Counted from the first letter of the stretch, positions 35,242 through 43,030 are shown. The stretch is DNA of 64,000 nt from Streptomyces litmocidini (GCF_014649755.1 NZ_BMTQ01000002.1:76761-140760), one strand, 5' to 3'. A program made the numbers and translations. Notes: a model not told the origin generated them from the sequence alone.

Positions 35242-35997
35242 CTAACGGCCGATGGGGACCTCGTAGACGATCTCGCACAGCGCCGCAGGCACGACGATGT
35301 CCGCCGTCTCCACGGGCTGCCCCTGATCGCTGTAGTACGTCCGCCGGATGTGCGTGACGAGAGCACCCTTCTGGATACCCAGGAGCGACGCCTCCTCAGC
35401 GCTCGCCTGTCGCGGCTCCGGCTGCTCCACGGCACGGCTCACCGTGATGCCGATCTCCGCCATGCGACGCACGACACCCATCCCCGCGTACGGCCCACCC
35501 TCAGGCAGAACCGCGAGCGTGCCGGACGTGATGCTGTACGGCTCCCAACTCGTCGACACGAGCACGGGCTTGCCGTCGGCCAAGTACTCATACGCCGTGC
35601 GCACGCAGTAGTCCGCCTCAGGGATGTCGAGCCGCGCGGCGATGTCCACCGGGGCCGGCACCATCGCTTCGCTGCGACTCTCCCAAGTCCCCTTCTTGCC
35701 GAGCGCAGCCATCTCCGCACGGAACAGTGAGCCGTCGGTGTGCTCCTGCTGCCGCGACCGGACCATCCGCAGCCGCTCCCGCGGCTCTGCGACATAGGTT
35801 CCCGAGCCCGCACGCCCCTCCAGGACCCCTTGGGCGATGAGCGTCTCTTGGGCCCGCCGAATGACGGCCTCGCCCACTCCGCACTCCTGCGCCAACTGCG
35901 CACGGGACGGCAGCCGGTCTCCCGGCGTCCATTCCTGATCGGCGATGCGCTGTCGTAGCACGTCAGCGATGTGAAGGTACGGCGGCTGCTCACGCAT
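35242..35997 (-). CDS. GntR-family (HutC/UTRA) regulator 1
   Basis: 251 residues. Winged helix: LHIADVLRQRIADQEWTPGD, RLPSRAQLAQECGVGEAVIR, GVLEGRAGSGTYVA. UTRA ligand domain (about 95-245) ends TYYSDQGQPVETADIVVPA. Divergent from the small-gene operon at 36074; the 76-bp gap is AT-rich with TAGCTATCTAG-type repeats. Likely represses both sides. Confidence 0.9.
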   Translation of the reverse strand: MREQPPYLHIADVLRQRIADQEWTPGDRLPSRAQLAQECGVGEAVIRRAQETLIAQGVLEGRAGSGTYVAEPRERLRMVRSRQQEHTDGSLFRAEMAALGKKGTWESRSEAMVPAPVDIAARLDIPEADYCVRTAYEYLADGKPVLVSTSWEPYSITSGTLAVLPEGGPYAGMGVVRRMAEIGITVSRAVEQPEPRQASAEEASLLGIQKGALVTHIRRTYYSDQGQPVETADIVVPAALCEIVYEVPIGR

Positions 35998-36017
35998 ATG
36001 GAAAACCTAGACCACTA

Positions 36018-36060
36018 CCTCTAATCTAGATAACTAGCTTGCTCTTAGCTATCTAGCTTA
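36018..36060. promoter_or_regulatory. AT-rich operator-like repeats between GntR 1 and the small-gene operon
   Basis: TCTAGATAACTAGCTT and TTAGCTATCTAGCTT are repeated CTAG-containing units around an AT-rich core, sharing TAGCTT and (A/T)TCTAG(A/C). GntR proteins bind short palindromes of this type. Position in the divergent gap supports an operator/promoter. Confidence 0.6.
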
Positions 36061-36073
36061 CGGAGGGGGTCAG

Positions 36074-36376
36074 GTGCAGCCGAGGGAGGGCCTCGCGTTA
36101 TCCCCCGAGAGCCGTGTCGCCCGCATGACCACACGTCTCGCCGCTCTGGGCGTGGCATCCGTCGTGACGCGCGCCAAGGGCTGGATCCATGTGCGGGCGC
36201 ACGTGCCGCGCCCCCTCTCTCCCGAGCAATGGCAAGAGCTCCTCGCAGCACTGGCGATGGCCGACGCGTTCGGGCTCATCGACAGCAGCGAGGACGGCCG
36301 CAGCATCTGGGCCGGAGTCCACTACAAAACCCCCGCGACGGTGGACGCCGCCCGGGGGCACGGCCATCAGCCTTGA
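36074..36376 (+). CDS. Hypothetical AICE-associated protein (100 aa)
   Basis: Soluble: QPREGLALSPESRVARMTTR ... VRAHVPRPLSPEQWQELLAALAMADAFGLIDSS ... IWAGVHYK. GTG start behind GGAGGGGG. First gene of a tightly packed operon (36074-38154). No family recognised. Confidence 0.72.
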   Translation: MQPREGLALSPESRVARMTTRLAALGVASVVTRAKGWIHVRAHVPRPLSPEQWQELLAALAMADAFGLIDSSEDGRSIWAGVHYKTPATVDAARGHGHQP

Positions 36377-36389
36377 GGAGCTGATCAGC

Positions 36390-36671
36390 ATGTTCAACCG
36401 TATCCGCGGCGCTCTCAGGTGCACCAGAGCACAGCACCGGAGAACGAACGGCCAGCGCGGTCCCTTAACCACTTCTCGCCCGGCGGTGGTTCACCTCGGC
36501 CGTGCAGTCCAACGGCTTGGCACATCCACCTGGGACATCCTGGCCGGGGAGGAGACGGCACTCGTCCGCCCGTACGTGGTGGCCGCCGAGGAACGAGCGC
36601 GGCGCACGATGACAGGCACGTCCATGGCCGCGAGCATCGGTTGCTGGGTGCCGGCGGAGGTCACGCCGTGA
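36390..36671 (+). CDS. Hypothetical AICE-associated protein (93 aa)
   Basis: Basic N-terminus (FNRIRGALRCTRAQHRR) and a GEETALVRPYVVAAEERARR segment of the kind (LVRPYV...) common in small Streptomyces element proteins. TTGAGGAG upstream. Its stop overlaps the next start. Function unknown. Confidence 0.65.
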   Translation: MFNRIRGALRCTRAQHRRTNGQRGPLTTSRPAVVHLGRAVQRLGTSTWDILAGEETALVRPYVVAAEERARRTMTGTSMAASIGCWVPAEVTP

Positions 36672-36868
36672 CGGCCCAGGGCCGTCGTACGCGAGTGTCG
36701 TACGACCGCGCCTCCGCCCCGTACCGCTCCACGTCGTGCCGCATCGGCTCACATCACGAGTGCGAGCACGCGCGCCCCGCCGCGGCACCCGCGGACATTC
36801 CAGTGATCTTTGAGACCTGCACCTGCTCTTGCCACCGCATGGCTTCACCGGCGGATGGTGAGCGATGA
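36668..36868 (+). CDS. Small Cys/His-rich protein (66 aa)
   Basis: GTGA overlap with the previous gene and ATGA overlap with the next. Motif SCRIGSHHECEHARP and C-terminal FETCTCSCH give six Cys/His positions suited to binding a zinc ion. A small putative zinc-ribbon-like protein typical of actinomycete mobile elements. Role unknown. Confidence 0.65.
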   Translation: MTAQGRRTRVSYDRASAPYRSTSCRIGSHHECEHARPAAAPADIPVIFETCTCSCHRMASPADGER

Positions 36869-37128
36869 GCAGTTGGGTACCCAGCGGCGCCATGGCCGCC
36901 TCCATCGAAATCACGGCTGCCACCGTCCGGCTCGGCGACGTCATCCAGATCGGCGGTCAGCCGTGCCGCGTCGCTGACCTCTTCCACCTGCCCGGCGGGG
37001 CCAAGCGACTCCGCTTCGAATCGGGCGAACTGCTGACCCTGCATGCCCGCAGCCGGCTCATCGCCCTCCGAATGCAGAGGGTGGGTGATCAGTACCGTGG
37101 CTTCTCGCCGTCACGTCATCGCCGATGA
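36865..37128 (+). CDS. Hypothetical protein (87 aa)
   Basis: ITAATVRLGDVIQIGGQPCR then VADLFHLPGGAKRLRFESGE, LLTLHARSRLIALR: a short beta-rich domain resembling KOW/Hint-like small barrels. ATGA start. Overlaps the following GntR start by 44 nt in a different frame. Function unknown. Confidence 0.65.
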   Translation: MSSWVPSGAMAASIEITAATVRLGDVIQIGGQPCRVADLFHLPGGAKRLRFESGELLTLHARSRLIALRMQRVGDQYRGFSPSRHRR

Positions 37129-37813
37129 CCTCAGGGCCCAGATCTCGACCGGCCGCATCAAGGCCGGCGACCGCCTCCCCTCCGAAGCCCAGCTCGCCGC
37201 CCGCTACACGGTCAGCACACCGACGCTGCGGAGCGCCCTCGCACTCCTCCAAGCCGAAGGGCTCGTGGAGAAGGTCCACGGCAAGGGGAACTTCGTCCGC
37301 CACCCCCTCCGCAGGATCACGTACGTAGGCGGCGGCCACACACCGACGAATGCGGCTCTGCGCGTCAGCATCCGCACCACCAAACTGAGGGCGCGTGGGC
37401 GTCTGGCCACGCTGCTGCGGGTGCCGGCGGGCACTCCACTGACCGAGTTCCTCTGCCTGAGTCACGACGGGACGTCGCCGCACAACCTGGCCCGCGTCTA
37501 CGTCCCTCGCGGCCTGGCGCCGACCGACGTTCCCGACGAGCCGTCTGGGCCCGACGGGGTGGCAGCGGTGCTGACCAAGCTCCGCCCACCTCTGGCCGAG
37601 GTCCAAGAGAGAGTCTGCGCCCGCCTCCCGACCCCGGTGGAAGCAGCAACGCTCCGGATCAGCTCGACCCTCGCCGTCCTGGAAGTCACCCGCGTAGCGA
37701 CCGACACCACCGGCCGCATCGTCGAGGCGGCGCTCCTGATCCTCCCCGGCGACCGCGCCGACGCGGTCTTCACCGCCCACCCCACAACCGAAGAGAGGAC
37801 GGCGGAAGGATGA
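37085..37813 (+). CDS. GntR-family (UTRA) regulator 2
   Basis: 242 residues. Winged helix: IADDLRAQISTGRIKAGDRL, PSEAQLAARYTVSTPTLRSA, GLVEKVHGKGNFV. UTRA-like C-terminal part is shorter and degraded-looking. GTG 37085 (GAGGG upstream) or 37097. Embedded in the small-gene operon; the next gene starts at its stop (ATGA). Confidence 0.87.
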   Translation: MISTVASRRHVIADDLRAQISTGRIKAGDRLPSEAQLAARYTVSTPTLRSALALLQAEGLVEKVHGKGNFVRHPLRRITYVGGGHTPTNAALRVSIRTTKLRARGRLATLLRVPAGTPLTEFLCLSHDGTSPHNLARVYVPRGLAPTDVPDEPSGPDGVAAVLTKLRPPLAEVQERVCARLPTPVEAATLRISSTLAVLEVTRVATDTTGRIVEAALLILPGDRADAVFTAHPTTEERTAEG

Positions 37814-38154
37814 CGCCCCACAACGAGCTCCGACTCCTCCCGTGGTCGGGCACGGATGGCAAGCCCTGCTTCCTGAGCACCGACGACAACGGCGGTCCCT
37901 TGTCTCGACTGGCCGACCGCACCGAAGCCGCCCAGCTCGACACTGGGGCAGAGCTCGTAGAGCATGCTCTGGAAGTACTCGCCGACGGGGAGACAAAGCC
38001 GGAAGAGTTCCGCCTCCTGGCGACGGACCTCGCAGGAGCCTTGCGGGACACGCTCCGCGTAGCCGAAAGCCGCGGCCGCCGCCTACTGACACCGGCTGCC
38101 ACTCCCTGCGAAGACGCCGAGGGGCCACGCTTACCAGCGGCAGCCTTCGGCTAG
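37810..38154 (+). CDS. Hypothetical protein (114 aa)
   Basis: Acidic, helical: LRLLPWSGTDGKPCFLSTDD, LSRLADRTEAAQLDTGAELV, HALEVLADGETKPEEFRLLA. Last gene of the operon, followed by a terminator. Similar C-terminal partners of GntR genes are seen in Streptomyces elements; role unknown. Confidence 0.72.
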   Translation: MTPHNELRLLPWSGTDGKPCFLSTDDNGGPLSRLADRTEAAQLDTGAELVEHALEVLADGETKPEEFRLLATDLAGALRDTLRVAESRGRRLLTPAATPCEDAEGPRLPAAAFG

Positions 38155-38172
38155 CAGTCCTACCGCCCAGCG

Positions 38173-38210
38173 ACAGGGAAGCCCCGGACCTACGTCCGGG
38201 GCTTCCCTGT
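38173..38210 (+). terminator. Operon terminator
   Basis: ACAGGGAAGCCCCGGAC, CTAC, GTCCGGGGCTTCCCTGT: 17-bp perfect arms. Confidence 0.88.
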
Positions 38211-38548
38211 ATCGCCCTCCGGAGCCCCTGCCAGCGCTCATATCCCCTAGTCAGGAACTCGCACCTCAGGCAAGAGGACTCCATCCCACGGCGGTCCGCG
38301 GGGCAGCACGGCAGTGGAATCGCGGAGGAGAGCGTGATCAAAGTCTTTAGCCCGCCTGGAGTCGAACGGAAGTGTCAGCTGTAGCGCCTACCGTCACCCA
38401 CACAGGGCGCCTGCCGGGCGCCGCGAAGGCGCTTTGCGGGGGTGCTGTGCATGCTAGGAGCGTGTATGAAGGTGTACGGCTCGATGGGCGCGCGCTACCC
38501 TCAAGCTCCTGCCTGGCAGGGATGGGGCCAGTTAAAGGGGGGCCAAGA
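38211..38548. other. Non-coding stretch before the cargo genes
   Basis: No ORF with coding bias. Presumably holds the promoter of the nucleotidyltransferase operon; no clear -10/-35 or repeat found. An upstream in-frame GTG (38372) would add a 59-residue tail of poor composition and is not used. Confidence 0.45.
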
Positions 38549-39109
38549 ATGCCAGTACCCGCGTTGGTTGCCGCAACCGGAACTCTGCCGATCGGACGCT
38601 ACGAATGCACCGAGTCGGAAGTTCGAGATGCGTTTGTTGACAAGTCAGAATTCGCTTCATCCGTAACCCGGTCCAACATTTGGAACGATTGGGAGACCGC
38701 TCGCGAAACCATCACTTCAATAGTCACCGTCCATTCTGTCTGGATAGCAGGCAGTTTCACCACCTCAAAGATCGACCCAGGTGACATTGACGTAGTCTTC
38801 CTGATAAACGGCCCGGAATTTGATGCACTCGACCCGCAGGATCGGGCATTGGTAGGCTTGTTCGCTACCGGAAGCGCAGGGGCGCGTCAACACGGGCTAC
38901 AGGTGGATTCATACATGATCCCTTGGCAGTGTTTCCCGGAACCCAATCCGGGCAGGGATCCTATACAGGCCCAGTACTACAGTATTCGAGGATACTGGGA
39001 TGACTTCTGGCTCCGATCCAGGAGCGGAGCAAAGGGCTCCCCTCCGGTACGCGAAGACGCGTTCCCTAAGCGCGGGTACTTGGAGGTGAAGTTCCGTGAC
39101 TACTCCTGA
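38549..39109 (+). CDS. DUF6932-like nucleotidyltransferase
   Basis: 186 residues. Polymerase-beta-type NTase signature VHSVWIAGSFTTSKIDPGDI then DVVFLI: G-S followed by D-x-D (acidic pair for two metals). A third acidic position may be Asp in LQVDSYM. Begins LPIGRYECTESEVRDAFV and ends RGYWDDFW ... RGYLEVKF, a pattern known from DUF6932 NTases. AAAGGGGGG precedes the ATG. Lower GC than neighbours. Translationally coupled (14-nt overlap) to the next gene. NTases of this class occur in toxin-antitoxin and anti-phage systems; substrate unknown. Confidence 0.8.
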   Translation: MPVPALVAATGTLPIGRYECTESEVRDAFVDKSEFASSVTRSNIWNDWETARETITSIVTVHSVWIAGSFTTSKIDPGDIDVVFLINGPEFDALDPQDRALVGLFATGSAGARQHGLQVDSYMIPWQCFPEPNPGRDPIQAQYYSIRGYWDDFWLRSRSGAKGSPPVREDAFPKRGYLEVKFRDYS

Positions 39110-40091
39110 GCAGCGAGCCGCAGCACTGAAATCGCGACTCTTCAGGGCAAGTTTGGACTCGCCCCGCGACAGCGCCGAGCTCGGCAGCATCAGCACTCAG
39201 GCCATGCTCCGCGACGCTGGGTATCCCGTCGCCGAGCAGACCCCGCAGCTAGACGTCCGCCTACACGGGCGCTCCATTCCTGGACACGATGTCCCTGTCC
39301 GCGAGGCTACATCGATTCTGGGCACCATTCAGGAGACAGTGTCGGCATGTGGTCAGGCTGTAGCCAAAAAGGCCACAGCCGCTGGGGCGATTCACTCCGC
39401 CATCCTGCGTGCCACTGAGCTGCGGTTTTCACCAGCACTCGGCTTCGGATCCGTAATCTTTCACCTAGGTGGCACAGCAGAACCGATCACTGGGGATGAG
39501 ATCCCAGAAACGACTGGGACTGAAACCCTCCTCGATTCGGTCTTCCGCACCCTGTTCAAGATCATCGACAGCGCACAGGTCGACGATTTGGCCATTTCTA
39601 CACCAGTTGACGATCTGAGGGGCCTAGGGCCGCGCACTGTCAAACACCTCAACGACCTCGCCAGGGAAATCACTGACAGTGAAATCGACGTCGATCTTAC
39701 CTGGCGGAGCCGCACGGAACATTCAAAGGTCACATTGGGGCGCCGCGGCGCTCTCGCACTGAAGGACGCCATCGAGCGGACCAAGGAAGAGGTAACGGTT
39801 CAGAGGATTAGAGGAACACTTTCGACTGTAAGCACTCTGGTCCACCCTCAGCTCCTTGCTGAAGACGGGAGGCGGATTAACCTCTCGGTTACCCCAGAGG
39901 ACGCCGCTCACTTGGGCGCCTACTACAACCGGAGTGTTGAGGTTCAGGTCGAACAGAAGCGGATCTGGTCCATCACTACTGGTCGTGAGACATACACTTA
40001 CCGGTTGCTCAAGATCGAGCATCTAAACGATCACGCCGGTTCGGCCGATCAGCCAGAGCCCACACTCCCCACGTCCCCTGAGAATCCGTAG
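39096..40091 (+). CDS. Unrecognised partner protein of the NTase (331 aa)
   Basis: GTG start with TGGAGGTG upstream, overlapping the NTase stop by 14 nt. No known domain recognised. Parts: helical N-terminus (PEQRAAALKSRLFRASLDSP), a beta-rich block (LHGRSIPGHDVPVREATSIL), an alternating FGSVIFHLGG strand pair, a helical middle (GPRTVKHLNDLAREITDSEI), and a beta-rich C-terminus (AAHLGAYYNRSVEVQVEQKR) ending in an acidic/Pro tail. Lower GC and less codon bias than the AICE backbone. Function unknown; the coupling makes it an obligate partner candidate. Confidence 0.8.
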   Translation: MTTPEQRAAALKSRLFRASLDSPRDSAELGSISTQAMLRDAGYPVAEQTPQLDVRLHGRSIPGHDVPVREATSILGTIQETVSACGQAVAKKATAAGAIHSAILRATELRFSPALGFGSVIFHLGGTAEPITGDEIPETTGTETLLDSVFRTLFKIIDSAQVDDLAISTPVDDLRGLGPRTVKHLNDLAREITDSEIDVDLTWRSRTEHSKVTLGRRGALALKDAIERTKEEVTVQRIRGTLSTVSTLVHPQLLAEDGRRINLSVTPEDAAHLGAYYNRSVEVQVEQKRIWSITTGRETYTYRLLKIEHLNDHAGSADQPEPTLPTSPENP

Positions 40092-40353
40092 AAGTAGCGC
40101 GGCCGGCTGAGCAGCTAGGGCTATCTGAGGCGGCCCGATGCAAGCCCGCAGGTCAATCGGCGGTCACGCTCCGCCTATAACCTAGTATCGCCTGCCAGCG
40201 TCGGCCGCGCTCACGCCCTTCAAGCCTGTGGGTACTGGTCAGGGGCGGATTCTTGGATGTTCGCCTGCGTTCATGGTCGGCTGACTGCCGCCCTCATTCG
40301 GTCTCCCGGTCCCCCCGACGGTCCCGGACGGAGATGAACGAGACGGAAACTGA
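40092..40353. other. Non-coding stretch right of the cargo genes
   Basis: No gene or repeat recognised; leads into the hairpin and internal att-like site. Confidence 0.5.
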
Positions 40354-40379
40354 GGCGGCCCGGCCGAAGCCGAGCCGCC
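40354..40379. terminator. Imperfect hairpin before the internal att-like site
   Basis: GGCGGC..GGC / GCC..GCCGCC around CGAA. Analogous in position to the tRNA terminators beside the two outer att cores. Confidence 0.5.
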
Positions 40380-40398
40380 CCTTCGTCATGCAGCTGAC

Positions 40399-40444
40399 TG
40401 ATCCGTACCTCTAGCCAGACCGGTCAGCACCGGTCATACCGGCC
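40399..40444. repeat. Internal att-like site
   Basis: 46 bp matching 34251-34296 at 39 positions (TGATCCGTA ... CTCTAGC ... CGGTCAGC ... GGTCATACCGGCC). Thus the element-side flank of the left att core is duplicated here. Only the TGATCCGTA part of the tRNA core is shared. Marks the left boundary of the AICE backbone. Confidence 0.8.
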
Positions 40445-40447
40445 GCT

Positions 40448-40675
40448 TCAACGGCTCACGTGGCCACGCGCAATCATGTGTGGTTTGCGGTGGCTGCGGT
40501 ACGTCGCTGCCGTGCCAAGGCCTGCCAGCGCAGATGTCAGAGCAAGGGCGCTCGCGTAAGCGTCAGCGATCTGTGCGGCTGGGCGTGAGAGCACCAGCAC
40601 GATGATGACTACTCCGACGATCCATGGCTTGGGCATGGGGTTTGACAGCGCCCCAGGGTTTAGAGTGACACTCAT
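40448..40675 (-). CDS. Small two-helix membrane protein
   Basis: 75 residues: NPGALSNPMPKPWIVGVVII then a second hydrophobic stretch (ASALALTSALAGLGTAATY) and a basic tail (RSHRKPHM). GGAGGCTCAG precedes the ATG at 40675. Its 3' end contains the candidate arm site. Small membrane genes at element ends recur in this window. Function unknown. Confidence 0.65.
   Translation of the reverse strand: MSVTLNPGALSNPMPKPWIVGVVIIVLVLSRPAAQIADAYASALALTSALAGLGTAATYRSHRKPHMIARGHVSR
40493..40515. other. Candidate integrase arm-type site, internal
   Basis: Starts GCTGCGGTACGTCGCTGCCG; homologous to the sites at 34344 and 49687 and at the same distance (86 bp) from TGATCCGTA as the left-end copy. Confidence 0.6.
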
Positions 40676-40696
40676 CTGAGCCTCCAACGGCTTAAG

Positions 40697-40745
40697 GCCC
40701 TCGATCGCACGCACCGCCAAGCACTGGCGATCGGGGGCGTTTTCT
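40697..40745 (+). terminator. Imperfect hairpin with T-run
   Basis: GCCCTCGATCGC ... GCGATCGGGGGC followed by GTTTTCTT, reading rightwards. Lies upstream of the small minus-strand gene, so may instead be a leader structure. Confidence 0.45.
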
Positions 40746-40980
40746 TGCCTCCGGACCGTAGCAAGACCTTGGCCATCGAAAGGCGTGACCTCGACGCCAC
40801 CGGCAACTCTCAGCTGTCAACTATAGTTTCCAGCTACGTTGAGTTACGAAATAACGGACATTCCCCCCTGTCCCCTTCTGCTTTCCTTGGGAAAAGTAGA
40901 AGGAGAGCCCAATTGGGTTACCTAACGTAAATTTTCAAGATGGCCGAAAAGCAACCCTTCCGAACCCACCTTTCCCCAGC

Positions 40981-41126
40981 TCCCATCCCGTCTGCCGTCG
41001 ACCCACACACCGTGGAGCAGGCGCGGTGCCGGGCGTCCAGGTGGAGCGCGCCACTGCACGAACGACCTGGACGCCCGGTGCCGTGTCTGCTCGGCTCTGC
41101 CTGGGTCGACGGCAGACGGGATGGGA
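40981..41126. repeat. Large nested inverted repeat (possible single-strand origin / sti-like structure)
   Basis: Perfect 25-bp outer arms (40981-41005 and 41102-41126), then inner 14-bp arms CCGGGCGTCCAGGT (41029-41042) and ACCTGGACGCCCGG (41065-41078) around a 22-nt loop; partly complementary sequence lies between. No CDS in 40676-41394. Rolling-circle replicons such as pIJ101 carry large structured sso/sti sites; a rolling-circle initiator gene is present at 46449. Function inferred from structure and context only. Confidence 0.7.
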
Positions 41127-41394
41127 GGGCCCCGCCTCCACACCCCACCGGCCGGCACCCGCATACGGGCCCCTCCATCCCGGAGTCGGAGCGCCCCCGC
41201 CGGAGGCATCGTCCTGAGCCGCACTCGCGTACCGCCTCGGCCACGTCGTGGGTTCGTCACCCATCAACCCGAGCTGTCAGGCGTGCGGACGGCGCCCGGG
41301 CTGGAGCGGGGCGGAGACAGGAGCGCAGGCCCGGGCGACGGGCCGCGCGCGCCGCGCCGTGCGCGGCGGGTGCCTTGATGAAGTAGAGAAAGTC
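41127..41394. other. Non-coding stretch, nothing recognised
   Basis: Between the large inverted repeat and the small minus-strand genes; no coding bias, repeat or promoter could be supported. Confidence 0.45.
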
Positions 41395-41586
41395 TTACCG
41401 CGCTTCCGGGCTTCGCTCGGCCTTGAACTCGCTCAGTAGGTCGAAGAACAGGTCGATGCCTGCTCTGCCGCTCGCTTCTGCGGCCTTGGTGATCTCGATC
41501 GCCCACCCCAAGGGGCTGGCGTAGGCATGGCCAAGTCGCGGCCACAGCCACTCAGCAAACGGACCCTGATGCTCGAAGTCCGTCAT
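41395..41586 (-). CDS. Small protein (63 aa), probably the C-terminal half of a split gene
   Basis: TDFEHQGPFAEWLWPRLGHA, YASPLGWAIEITKAAEASGR, LFFDLLSEF. Starts at the stop of the next upstream gene (ATGA). Together the two pieces look like one ~115-residue protein with a frameshift near 41585. Function unknown. Confidence 0.6.
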   Translation of the reverse strand: MTDFEHQGPFAEWLWPRLGHAYASPLGWAIEITKAAEASGRAGIDLFFDLLSEFKAERSPEAR

Positions 41587-41747
41587 AGCCTGGGGCCGTG
41601 AACCTCGGATGCGACTCGGTAGCCGTACAGCATTGCCTGGAGCTCCAGGAGTGAACCGCCGCGTACGAACATCCCGGGTCGCAAGCGGACCTGGTCCAGG
41701 AAGTCGTAGACGTCACGCCACTCGCCGATGGGCTTCGCACCAGTCAT
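41583..41747 (-). CDS. Small protein (54 aa), probably the N-terminal half of a split gene
   Basis: KPIGEWRDVYDFLDQVRLRP, GMFVRGGSLLELQAMLYGYR, then VASEVHGPRL and stop. The run GxxxYDFL..LRPGMF..SLLELxxMLYGY is followed, in the +1-shifted frame, by GPFAEWLWPR, as expected of a single domain. ATGA overlaps link it to the Nudix gene upstream and to its continuation downstream. Confidence 0.6.
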   Translation of the reverse strand: MTGAKPIGEWRDVYDFLDQVRLRPGMFVRGGSLLELQAMLYGYRVASEVHGPRL

Positions 41748-42202
41748 GCGGGCGTGTTCAGGAGGCGGCGGCCGTCGTGGCTTCGGACGTGGGGGCCGCT
41801 TTCGTCGAGGGCGTCCAGGAGACGGATCGCGTAGACCTCTGCCATGCGCTCCTCGACCTCGGCCGGCGTCAGCCAGTCGACCGCGGTGGACTCGTCTGAG
41901 GTTCGCTCGGTTCCGCCAGAGGGCTTGCAGCGGAAGACCAGGGCGACGATGCCGCGGGTGGTGTTCTTGTAGACGCCCGTCAGCTCGTCCACCTCGACGT
42001 GGATGCCCGTCTCCTCCAGGACCTCGCGGGCTACGCCCGCTTCCGGTGCCTCGGTGAGTTCGAGGACTCCGCCCGGGAGTTCCCACGTGCCGTTGTCCGC
42101 TCGGCGGATCGCCAGGAGGCGGCCGTCTTCGCGCACTACCGCTCCGGCTACGGACACGGAATGCAGCGGCGTTGACTTTGTTCCCGCGCTCCCACTACTC
42201 AT
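41744..42202 (-). CDS. Nudix hydrolase, Pif-like (AICE transfer-immunity type)
   Basis: 152 residues. Nudix box GGVLELTEAPEAGVAREVLE then ETGI matches Gx5Ex7REUxEExGU. Start ATG 42202 (SSGSAGTKSTPLHSVSVAGA) or 42214. Divergent from the KorSA-like GntR gene; a copy of that regulator's operator overlaps its start. In pSAM2 the immunity protein Pif is a Nudix protein encoded near korSA, so the same role (blocking redundant transfer) is inferred. Confidence 0.85.
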   Translation of the reverse strand: MSSGSAGTKSTPLHSVSVAGAVVREDGRLLAIRRADNGTWELPGGVLELTEAPEAGVAREVLEETGIHVEVDELTGVYKNTTRGIVALVFRCKPSGGTERTSDESTAVDWLTPAEVEERMAEVYAIRLLDALDESGPHVRSHDGRRLLNTPA

Positions 42203-42211
42203 GTACAGGAG
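42198..42211. promoter_or_regulatory. KorSA-type operator 1
   Basis: CTCATGTACAGGAG between and overlapping the Nudix and GntR starts. Same 16-bp motif family (ACTCCTRTACAGGAGT) as the three sites at 43064-43142. Confidence 0.8.
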
Positions 42212-42214
42212 CAT

Positions 42215-43012
42215 ATGAGAGTGGGTAGGACTGTGGGAACTCCAGCAGGAGCTGGCAGGGCCGTACCTCGGTACGTGCAGATCGCGGACGAGATCGTCCA
42301 GCAGATCCGGTCCGGCGTACTCAAGGCCGGCGACATGGTGCCCAGTGAGTCCGAGCTCGTCGAACGGTACGGAGTCGCCGGCGGGACCATCCGTAAGGCC
42401 ATGGTGGAGGTACGGGCCAGTGGGCTCGTCGAGACCCGGCACGGCAAGGGTTCGATCGTGAAGGACCGGCCTCCCGTACGGCTTCGGTCCTCGGATCGGT
42501 TCCGCGCTTCGCATCGGCGAGGTGGGAAGGCTGCTTACCTCGCCGAGTCCGAGCAGTCCGGCGCCACGGCCAAGGTGAGCGTCCTCTACATCGGGCCCAT
42601 GAAGGCGCCGACGGAGATCGCCGAACGCCTCGGTGTCGACGCGGGAACCCAGGTGCTCGCGCGGCGGCGGCTGTACTTCCGGAACGGGACGCCCGTCGAG
42701 ACCGCCTCGTCGTACCTGCCGTGGGACGTCGTGAAGGACATCCCCGAGCTGTTCGCCGAGAACCCTGGGCCCGGTGGCATCTACGCCCGGCTCGAAGATC
42801 ACGGCCACACCTTCGCCGAGTTCGTCGAGACGCTTCAGGCTCGGCCGGCCTCGAAGGCGGAAGCGTCGGAGTTGGCGCTGAGTCCTGGTGCCTCCGTGGT
42901 GCACCTGTTGCGGGATGCCGTGACGAAGGAGGGGCGGGTCGTGGAGGTCTGCGACACGCTCATGGCCGCTGACCAGTTCGTCTTCCAGTATCGGATCCCC
43001 GCGACCGACTGA
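42215..43012 (+). CDS. KorSA-like GntR-family (UTRA) repressor of transfer
   Basis: 265 residues. Winged helix: RYVQIADEIVQQIRSGVLKA, GDMVPSESELVERYGVAGGT, GLVETRHGKGSIV. UTRA domain from about 95 to the end (RLYFRNGTPVETASSYLPWD). ATG 42215 abuts the divergent Nudix gene; GTG 42221 is better spaced from AGGAG. Four palindromic operators flank it, at its own promoter and before the transfer operon, the KorSA/pra layout of pSAM2. Confidence 0.88.
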   Translation: MRVGRTVGTPAGAGRAVPRYVQIADEIVQQIRSGVLKAGDMVPSESELVERYGVAGGTIRKAMVEVRASGLVETRHGKGSIVKDRPPVRLRSSDRFRASHRRGGKAAYLAESEQSGATAKVSVLYIGPMKAPTEIAERLGVDAGTQVLARRRLYFRNGTPVETASSYLPWDVVKDIPELFAENPGPGGIYARLEDHGHTFAEFVETLQARPASKAEASELALSPGASVVHLLRDAVTKEGRVVEVCDTLMAADQFVFQYRIPATD

Positions 43013-43030
43013 CGCTCGCTCAACTTCCCT

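Noticed and set aside
35029..35730. 233-codon + strand ORF opposite GntR 1
   Set aside because: Antisense to a clear GntR/UTRA gene; no domain.
40918..41386. Several ORFs of 100-150 codons on both strands in 40.9-41.4 kb
   Set aside because: They read through the large inverted repeat, giving mirrored Arg/Pro-rich peptides; no coding bias.
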